25,926 bases of DNA. Origin: Chara braunii (Eukaryota > Streptophyta > Charophyceae > Charales > Characeae). The first letter of the stretch is position 1, and every line of letters begins with the position of its first letter. Below are positions 19,557-25,926 of the stretch, piece after piece. The position numbers and the translations under genes were made by a program. Under the pieces are notes generated by a model. It saw nothing but the letters and a program-made list of their open reading frames with translations, was not told where the DNA came from and did no database searches. The stretch is from positions 1,131,521 through 1,157,446 of the forward strand of contig BFEA01000035.1 in the NCBI GenBank assembly GCA_003427395.1, given 5' to 3'.

Positions 19557-20470
19557 AAGCACTATAAGATGCCGACGTTCCGGATCGAGAAGTTTGACGA
19601 CTATACGCATCAGGACACAGTCGTCTGGTGGCAAGGCTTTACAACAGAGCTTGGGATTCATGAGGTCCCCGAACATTTGTACATTGCGGCGCTATTCCTC
19701 AACGTCAAGGGCGGATGCCAGATCTGGCTCAGCCACATGGCAACAATCCATGGCGTCCAGGTCAACAACTTACACAAGAAGATCTCCTGGGAAGATCTAA
19801 CGAGAGAATGTAAGAATCGGTTCATTGTTGACGACACCCCGACGCTCGCCATCAACCGCCTTTTCACCATAACTCAAGGCAACACATTGACGCGCGATTG
19901 GCTCATGGAATGGCAAAAGAGCGTGGCAACACCCGATCTCGACTTGTCATTTCTGCACCTGCGCCGAGAGTTCTACAACCGGTTGTGTGCCGCCTTGAGC
20001 CTCGCACTCAGTGATCGCAAGCAATACATGACCTTCACCAAAATCATCGACAAGGCACGAGAGATCATCAAGACCAACCGGGTTGCTGCACACAAGAAAT
20101 CAGCATGGCAGCCAACCTATGTGGAGAAAGAAAAATTTGGTCCGCTTTCACAGCCCGTCGCTGCAGTCCAACCGGACAACATTATGGAAGACCCGACAGC
20201 CACCCCAGCATCACGTGAGGGAGATCAGGTGGTCGCTGTCCAGCCGCAAAACAACAACAACTTTCGTGGAAAATGGAGGGTGAAAACCGCATCGCCGGTC
20301 GGAAACAAATAGCCAGTACCATGGGTCAAGTTTAACTTGACCCAGACCGAATACAAGTGGTGCAACCGGTATGGCTACTGCTATTGGTGCAACAGCACCG
20401 AGCACAAGACCTCCCAATGCCAGGATCAAGGCAAGGAGGATGTTCAACCTCGAATCAACTCGGAAACTGA
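19551..20470 (+). pseudogene. gag: gag capsid-like region and zinc knuckle
   Basis: After the frameshift comes PTFRIEKFDDYTHQDTVVWW, then a helical, Trp-rich region typical of Ty3/retrotransposon gag capsids (IWLSHMATIHG, WEDLTRECKNRF, TRDWLMEWQK). A TAG at 20,310-20,312 interrupts it, and the same frame continues to a CX2CX4HX4C zinc knuckle (CYWCNSTEHKTSQC, 20,379-20,420) that is intact. The zinc knuckle would bind element RNA. A TGA ends this frame at about 20,482, with coding resuming in another frame. Confidence 0.75.
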
Positions 20471-21165
20471 GCTGCGCGGGAGGTGAGGCGACTCCACCTC
20501 TCACTCCGCCAGATTCGGCCGCCTTTCTAGCGGCCTCCTACACATCTGGGGAGAATGCGGATATCGCGAGTCCTCGGTTCACTTACGAGGATGACGCTTT
20601 GGTCCCACCCTTGGACCAGCCACTCCACGTGCAACAATCCACCGCATGCACGGTTTCACCACCATCCAACTTTTGTCGGGGATTCGACGTTATGGTCAAG
20701 ACTTGAAGAACTCGACCTGTTGACGTTCGCGGACTTCCAATGGATGCCCCTTCCCCCGACTGGTCGATTGCCGAAACCACATTGCAATGTGCTCATGGCA
20801 CAATTGCAGGATTACTTGCACACTGCAATACCAGCTCCGTTGATGGACACCGGAGTAGAGGTTGTTGACCTTCATGACTACGTTGCGAAGATCGACCGCG
20901 AGTTGAAGACACAACGGTACAATGACATCGACGCGCCATTGTTGTACATACGCATTCAGATCGGAGAGGCGACCTGCAGCGCTTTGATCGATTGTAGAGC
21001 TACTTGCAACTATATCAACCAAGACTTTATGGTACGCGCTGGCCTTGGGCCACACGTACGAAGGAAGTTGCAGCCCACGCAAGTCACGTTGGCTGACGGT
21101 CAAACGCACAAGTCAATCGATCGGTGCATTGATTCCGTCCCCGTGCACTTCGCCCCCATGCAAGC
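20471..21165 (+). pseudogene. pol, protease-like region
   Basis: Two frames carry this part, with a shift near 20,690. The aspartic protease site lies at 20,990-20,998: after hydrophobic residues the motif reads ALIDCRAT, where retropepsins have D-(S/T)-G. Asp is kept, but the invariant Gly is Arg. A flap-like and second hydrophobic region follows (VTLADGQTHKSI). A frameshift at about 21,162-21,170 breaks it before the C-terminal strand, which resumes as FDILDTQFDMILGVSWM in another frame. Confidence 0.7.
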
Positions 21166-22232
21166 GAGGCCGTGTCCTTCGATATTTTGGACACCCAGTT
21201 CGACATGATTTTGGGCGTGTCATGGATGCGAAGCGAGGATCACCCGGTGAACTTCTACCGCCACACCGTTCACGTTCGTGATCGGAACGGAGTACTAGTC
21301 CCGTGCACGGTGCCTCCACCTCACCCTTCGATCAACTGCCATGTGGTGTCCGCCGCAAGCATTCGAGCTTCCATCGCCAGGGACGACATCGAGGAGATGG
21401 GGTGTGTTTTCTCCACGCCCTCCCTCCCCATGACATCCCATCAACGGACGCATCAACGGACCCACACATCATCGAGCTTCTCGACGCCTCTGGCGACGTG
21501 TTCGAAGCCCCGCACGGAGTAGTACCGAATCGGCCCATCCGCCACGAGATCATCCTCGAGGCTGGGGCCGTACCTCCGCGTGGTTGCATCTACCGCATGA
21601 GCGAGGAAGAGTTAAGTGTGCTATGGTCACAACTCGATGACCTTCTTGAGAAAGACTGGATTCAACCTAGCTCTTCACCATACGATGCTCCCTTTCTCTT
21701 CGTCTGGAAGAAGAACAAGGACTTGTGGTTGTGCATCGATTACCGCAAGCTCAACGAGCAAAACGTCAAGAACGCTGGCCCTCTCCCGCGCATTGACGAC
21801 CTTCTCGAACGGCTGGGCGGCGCTAAGTTCTTCTCCGAGCTTGACCTCAAATCGGGATATCACCAACTTGAGATCCGGAAGGAAGACCGCTACAAGACCG
21901 CGTTCAAGATGCGATATGCGCATTTCGAATGGCTGGTCATGCTATTTAGCCTTACGAATGCCCCGGCCACGTTCCAAGCAGCTATGACAACGGAGTTCCG
22001 ACACATGCTGGATAAACTTGTACTCATCTACCTCCACGATATCTTGGTGTACAGCCAAAGTTTGGACGAGCATGTGGAGCACCTGCGCACCATTTTGGAA
22101 TCACTACGACAAGTAAAGTACAAAGCCAACCGCGACAAATGCGGATTCGCGCGGCAAAAGCTCGAGTACTTGGGCCATTTTGTGACGCCGCAAGGCATTC
22201 GTCCGCTCGCGGACAAGATCGAGGCCATCTGA
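21166..22232 (+). pseudogene. pol, protease end and reverse transcriptase
   Basis: The protease C-terminus (21,172 onward) passes by frameshift near 21,460 into the RT frame (IIELLDASGDVFEAP...). RT motifs are clear: LCIDYRKLNEQ, FFSELDLKSGYHQL (first catalytic Asp kept), LTNAPATFQ, and the catalytic loop YLHD at 22,029-22,040. Ty3 RTs have Y-x-D-D there, so one metal-binding Asp is replaced by His (22,035-22,037). The preceding MLFSL also departs from the usual M-P-F-G-L. The frame ends at a TGA (22,230-22,232) inside the RT connection region, with sense continuing in the same frame. Confidence 0.9.
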
Positions 22233-23045
22233 GTATGGCCCGAGCCCACCAACACCACGGAAGTTCGCTCATTCATGGGGTTGGCGGGCTACTATCACCG
22301 CTTCATCACCGGGTACTCAAGGATTGTCGCACCATTGACGAGATTACAATCGCCAAAGGTGCCATTCGTATTTGATGACGACGTGTGCCGGTCATTCCAA
22401 GCACTCAAGACGACCATTCTCATGGCAACTGTCATGAGCATCTACAACCCCACTTTGCCAACGAGAGTGACAACTAACACTTCCAACTATGGCATTGGGG
22501 TAGTCTTGGAACAACACGACGACGACGATTGGCACCCCGTGGAGTATTTCAGCCACAAGGTGCCTCCCATCAACTCACTTGATGATGCAAGGAAGAAGGA
22601 GCTGCTCGCATTCGTGATGGCTCTCAAGCGATGGCGACACTTCCTCCTCGGGCATCATAAGTTCACATGGGTCACTGACAACAACCCGTTGACCTACTAC
22701 ACGACGCAGGATACAGTGAGCAGCACGATCGGACGACGGATGTACTTCATCAACCAATTTGACTTCACACCGAAACATCTCCCCGGCCTCTCCAATCACG
22801 CAGCAGATGCAGTCTCGCGAAGACCCGATCTTTGCGCTATGACACATCATGCCTTCACGTTCGACGAGGAACTTCAGCGGCATTTCATTCAGGGCTACCA
22901 ATCCGATCCAGATTTCGCCATGCTATATGCGCAGCTATCTTCGGATCACCCGCTGGCCAGCCATTATTGCATCACCAACGGGTACTTGGTTTTCCACTCG
23001 CGAGGCAAGGACTTATTGTGTGTCCCACGAGACCGTCATCGTCAG
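22233..23045 (+). pseudogene. pol, RT end and RNase H
   Basis: This continues the RT frame past the TGA: FMGLAGYYHRFITGYSRIVA is the conserved RT/RNase H connection. RNase H follows with VTTNTSNYGIGVVL, where the first catalytic Asp is Asn (22,476-22,478). The other three acidic positions are kept: KKELLAF, TDNNPL and AADAVSRR. The start of the integrase lead-in (GYLVFHSRGKDLLCVPRDR) is present, then the sense jumps. Confidence 0.85.
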
Positions 23046-23301
23046 GAAGTCGACGGCGTCATCGCGGATCGCAAGTACGGCAGCAAGCCTCGACAGTACA
23101 AAGTTACCTTCAAAGCATGCGATCCCGACGACACTCGATGGATTTCAGGAGCAGATTTGAAAGCATCCGCACCGCTGATCTACGCTCACTACGAACGACA
23201 AAGATTAGATAAGGAAGTTTCACGATCTGCCCCTCCCACCCGGACTTTGGACCCTCCCTCAGACAGGCAGCTTCGCCTCTCGCAGATAAGCTCGGTCTTT
23301 C

Positions 23302-23315
23302 AAGGAGGGGGGGGG
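23302..23315 (+). promoter_or_regulatory. Polypurine tract
   Basis: AAGGA followed by nine G residues, directly before TGTGGCATAC. Position and composition fit the plus-strand primer site of an LTR retrotransposon. Confidence 0.9.
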
Positions 23316-23325
23316 TGTGGCATAC

Positions 23326-23385
23326 TGCGCAGCCACGCGGGCCTGCAGGGCCCGACCAAACGGAATATAAGGGCCTACAGGCCCT
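23326..23385 (+). repeat. Pair of GGGCC palindromes at LTR start
   Basis: GGGCCTGCAGGGCCC (near 23,339) and AGGGCCTACAGGCCCT (near 23,368) can each form a short perfect or near-perfect hairpin. They lie in what should be U3 and may be protein-binding sites for the LTR promoter. Confidence 0.6.
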
Positions 23386-23589
23386 GTGTCGTTTCAGCCT
23401 AAAAGCCTGAAAACGAGGGCCATTTTCAGGTCCTCATAAAGTTGACCTGCCCTGAACCTCAGGCGGCAGACCAGGGTTCAGCACAGGCCATTTTGGGGCC
23501 TGTTTCAAGACAACCTTTGTTTGAACTTCAACGCCAGGGTCTGGCACGTTTTGGCATTGGCAAGAGCAGCCTCCTGGATGGTCCAGCAC

Positions 23590-23596
23590 TATATAG
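23590..23596 (+). promoter_or_regulatory. TATA box in LTR
   Basis: TATATAG about 275 bp into the LTR, preceded by GC-rich sequence. This is the likely core promoter marking the U3/R border about 30 bp downstream. It is the only good TATA match in this part of the LTR. Confidence 0.6.
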
Positions 23597-25140
23597 AACT
23601 GGCCCGCCCTCCAGGCTGCAGGTAGCTCATAGGGACTTCCCAGGCAGTTCACGGGCACTTCACGTGCAGGAGGCAGGAAGCAGTCTTCAGGATTCGGCGG
23701 CAGCACTCTGGAGGAACGCTGCAGTAGTAGTAGTAGCGTTAGGAGTAGCCTTCAGCGCTGGGCGCTATTAGGAGCTAGAGTAGTGTTGGAGAGAGAGAGA
23801 GAGGGTTGGCGGAGGCCAGGGAGAGACCAGGGAGACTTACCTGTAGCGCCATAGCTCCAGCTTCGTCTTCGATGTACCTGCAACAAGGCGCCACCTTCAC
23901 AGGTTAGTACCGGACTGAGAGAGAGAGAGAGTTCTTCTTCTTCCTCTTCTAAGTCCACCATCTCTCCCTCACCCTCTTGCTACCTCTCAGTATCTGCAGA
24001 CTACGAGAGAGATAGAGAGATTGGTGACTTTGGGACTTGGCGACATTTGGGTTCAGACTCGACTTTGGGATTGAGACATTGGACGAGGGATTATTTGGGA
24101 CCTGTGCCGAAGACTTGGTGTTGACGACATTCCCATCTTCCCCCTCTTCTTTGTCTAACCTCCCTCTTCTTCGTCTGTGTATGGTTGGGGACTGACACAT
24201 TCTTCCTGTGTGAGCGCCAGGCCCCTTCACACCATGGAATGATGATGATGTATGTTTGGTCTGCATTGCGACATTGATTGGTCTGATCATTGGTATTTTA
24301 GCCTTCCGCTGCGCTATCTGGTACTATGTGAGAGAGGTCGGTTCTTGTTCTGGTCTGTACCGTTACCGTATGCGACACCGGGAGTAGAAATAGCCAGCAG
24401 GAAATTAGTTTCGGGTCTTTTGCGTCTCGTTTGGTTGGGGAACTCTGCCCATCCGAGGCTGGAGTGCTGTTGCGCTATTTTGGGCGAGGTCATCTTCTTC
24501 ATCGAATCCCAGCCATAGCTGGGTTTGGAAAACGAAGCTGAAGATGGCACTGCTGCTATTTCGCAGCTCTGCATGAGAGCTTCCACAGGACTGTGTTGTT
24601 GGGTTTGGGCGCTGCCATTTTCCACTTGGCAGCCATATCTGCTGTTCCTCCTCACGAGGAACTTCATATTCTCCGAAGTGCTGGATCGGTTGTCTCCTTC
24701 TTCATCAGGACTTCCAGCGCTGCACTCCGTGCGAGCGCTGAGCTGGCACTGTTATCATTGGGGTTGCTGGTTCAGATTGGCATGTTGTGACAGCTGTGGG
24801 TTTTTTGCTGCTATGGCAGCCGTAGCCAGGGGTATAATGTGGCGGGGAGGAAGAAGAAGACTCCTGCATACTTCGTTGAACACTTGTTTTGGTTGTTCGG
24901 GGTCATTGTAAACGCGGTTGTGATTCTTGGAACAAGTACTCTGGATTGATTGGAGGAGGACGGGGGATTGCAGAATTGAAATTCGTTTTTCAATTCTCTG
25001 TGTATTTTGAGCTCCCGCTGTGCATGTCTTCTCTCCAGTTTTGTGTGGATTTGCCTCCTTCGATTTTACTCTGCAATTGCATGCATGAATGTGAACGTGT
25101 GAATTTGTTGTGGATTGAAGCTCATTCGGGTACATAACAG

Positions 25141-25152
25141 TGGTATCCGAGC
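25141..25152 (+). promoter_or_regulatory. Primer binding site, initiator-Met-tRNA type
   Basis: TGGTATCCGAGC differs at one position from the TGGTATCAGAGC commonly found in plant LTR elements (complement of the tRNA-iMet 3' end). It starts two bases after the LTR end, as expected. Confidence 0.8.
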
Positions 25153-25926
25153 TGCGACCGTGTGCCACCGAGTGTCGGGTGACCCTCAAGTCTCAAACTT
25201 GCTCACAGACAGCAGGGGACAACCGCTTGCGCCGCTGCTGGGGTTACTTCCAAAAGCTCTTTGGTTGGAATACTCAGGGGAATATTTGCAGCAGGTCTGA
25301 AGTTGACATCAGATTGGTCTATGATAATCTGCTGCAGTGGTCGGTCAATGGTTGACCACCCACATATCTTCAATCAAGGCTTGCTCAAGTGAGTTTGTTT
25401 CGTGAATTTCCTGGCCTGATGTCAGACCATGTCAGTGTCTGTCAGAGTCTGTCAGCGTCATTCAGTCTAAGATCAGATTGGTTGTCAGTTGTCCTTGGTC
25501 GGTGGTGACCCCTCTCTGAGTCTGTTCTAATCTGATGACGGGAATGCTATTGACGTATCGTGACCTCATGTGATTGCCAGTGCCAACCGTAAAAGGAGTC
25601 TGTCCCAGCGGTCAGTTTCGGTCTGTCAGTCAGTCCTGTCAGTTGGCAATTACTATAGGCAGTTAGAAAACCATTAATGATGACTTCTGCCTGCGTCAGA
25701 TGTCAGGTCGTGAGTCAAATGGCATATCACTATCTTGATTAGAGCACGGATTTTCCAGACTGCATTTGCGGTAAAAGAGATCTGCTCCGTTTTTTTTTTT
25801 CCCTTTTTTCTGATTGCATAAATAAAGTACCCCTCTCCCTTGCTGCACGAGAGGCGGAAACAGCAATGGTACCGGTCGGTCAATCAGTCCGGTCTAGGTC
25901 TAGTGTCGCCTATAGATAGGTTAGGC
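25153..25926 (+). mobile_element. Leader of a second LTR element (partial)
   Basis: The sequence after the primer binding site should be an untranslated leader, with gag beyond the window. I see no long frame. It contains CAGTCAGT/GTCAGTCTGTCAG-type repeats (25,430-25,640) and a T10 run near 25,790. It does not visibly match the stretch before gag at 18.9-19.1 kb, so the second element may differ from the first or the first may be truncated. Confidence 0.55.

Larger units (their letters stand above)
23031..23402 (+). pseudogene. pol, chromodomain-like tail joined after integrase deletion
   Basis: Directly after LLCVPRDRH the frame reads EVDGVIADRKYGSKPRQYKV and TFKACDPDDTRWISGADLKA, resembling a chromodomain (E-V-x-x-V-I, then Y-x-V-x-F-K, then T-x-W-x-x-x-x-x-L). 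The HHCC zinc finger, DDE catalytic core and most of the integrase C-terminus, which should lie between, are absent. The junction is near 23,031-23,051 and is in frame. The frame runs through the polypurine tract into the LTR and stops at 23,400-23,402. Confidence 0.8.
19141..25139 (+). mobile_element. Decayed chromodomain-type Ty3/gypsy retrotransposon
   Basis: Order: gag, zinc knuckle, protease, RT, RNase H, (integrase missing), chromodomain-like tail, polypurine tract, LTR. RT-RNase H before the integrase position, plus a C-terminal chromodomain, places it with Ty3/gypsy chromoviruses. It lacks a recognisable 5' LTR and its gag-pol is broken by at least four frameshifts and two in-frame stops. 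Protease, RT and RNase H each carry a change at an active-site motif. It cannot move by itself. Its right-hand LTR looks structurally complete. Confidence 0.9.
23316..25139 (+). repeat. LTR (1,824 bp), TG...CA ends
   Basis: It begins TGTGGCATAC right after the polypurine tract and ends GTACATAACA one base before a primer binding site, so both ends are fixed by independent landmarks. It has a TATATAG box at 23,590, GGGCC-type palindromes in the first 80 bp, a short TAG run (23,723-23,734), GA runs near 23,790-23,808 and around 23,920, and no convincing coding frame. With no second copy in the window its age cannot be estimated. Confidence 0.85.

Overview
This window is eukaryotic, repeat-rich DNA with no intact gene that I can defend. 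It has long microsatellites, intron-less broken reading frames, a chromodomain-type Ty3/gypsy retrotransposon and a primer binding site resembling the plant initiator-Met type. The best guess is a large plant or streptophyte-alga genome; a charophyte such as Chara is possible, but that is inference only.

Layout. (1) 1-6.4 kb is non-coding. It holds pyrimidine-rich tracts, a 58-bp ATA run, a 92-bp TC run, degenerate ~140-bp repeats with CA-rich spacers, and a possible tRNA-derived SINE near 5.5-5.76 kb. (2) 6.4-12.5 kb, minus strand, is one very long decayed coding region of about 2,000 codons in several frames. Its N-terminus has RGG-like repeats, followed by acidic and basic linkers. A stretch like a ParB/sulfiredoxin-type domain comes next, then a region laid out like a beta-class DNA amino-methyltransferase (a motif-IV-like site, then an intact FxGxG motif I), then a long tail. 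Most in-frame stops fit C-to-T changes. (3) 12.5-18.8 kb is a repeat landscape dominated by about 40 short interrupted palindromes (arms like GTTGTCGTGTT and AACACGACAAC around one central base). These sit in larger repeat units, with two uncertain minus-strand reading frames and a ~200-bp tandem repeat carrying minus-strand TATATAA boxes between them. (4) 19.1-23.3 kb is a decayed Ty3/gypsy gag-pol on the plus strand. It has at least four frameshifts, two in-frame stops, substituted catalytic residues in protease, RT and RNase H, and an in-frame loss of the whole integrase core while a chromodomain-like tail remains. (5) 23,302-25,152 reads polypurine tract, 1,824-bp LTR (TG...CA), primer binding site. 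The same LTR therefore closes the element on its left and appears to open another on its right, whose leader fills the rest of the window.

Functionally, nothing here looks able to make a working protein. The most interesting material is the ParB-like plus methyltransferase-like pseudogene and the palindrome field beside it. Together they might be remains of one large mobile element, which is a hypothesis that needs sequence searches.
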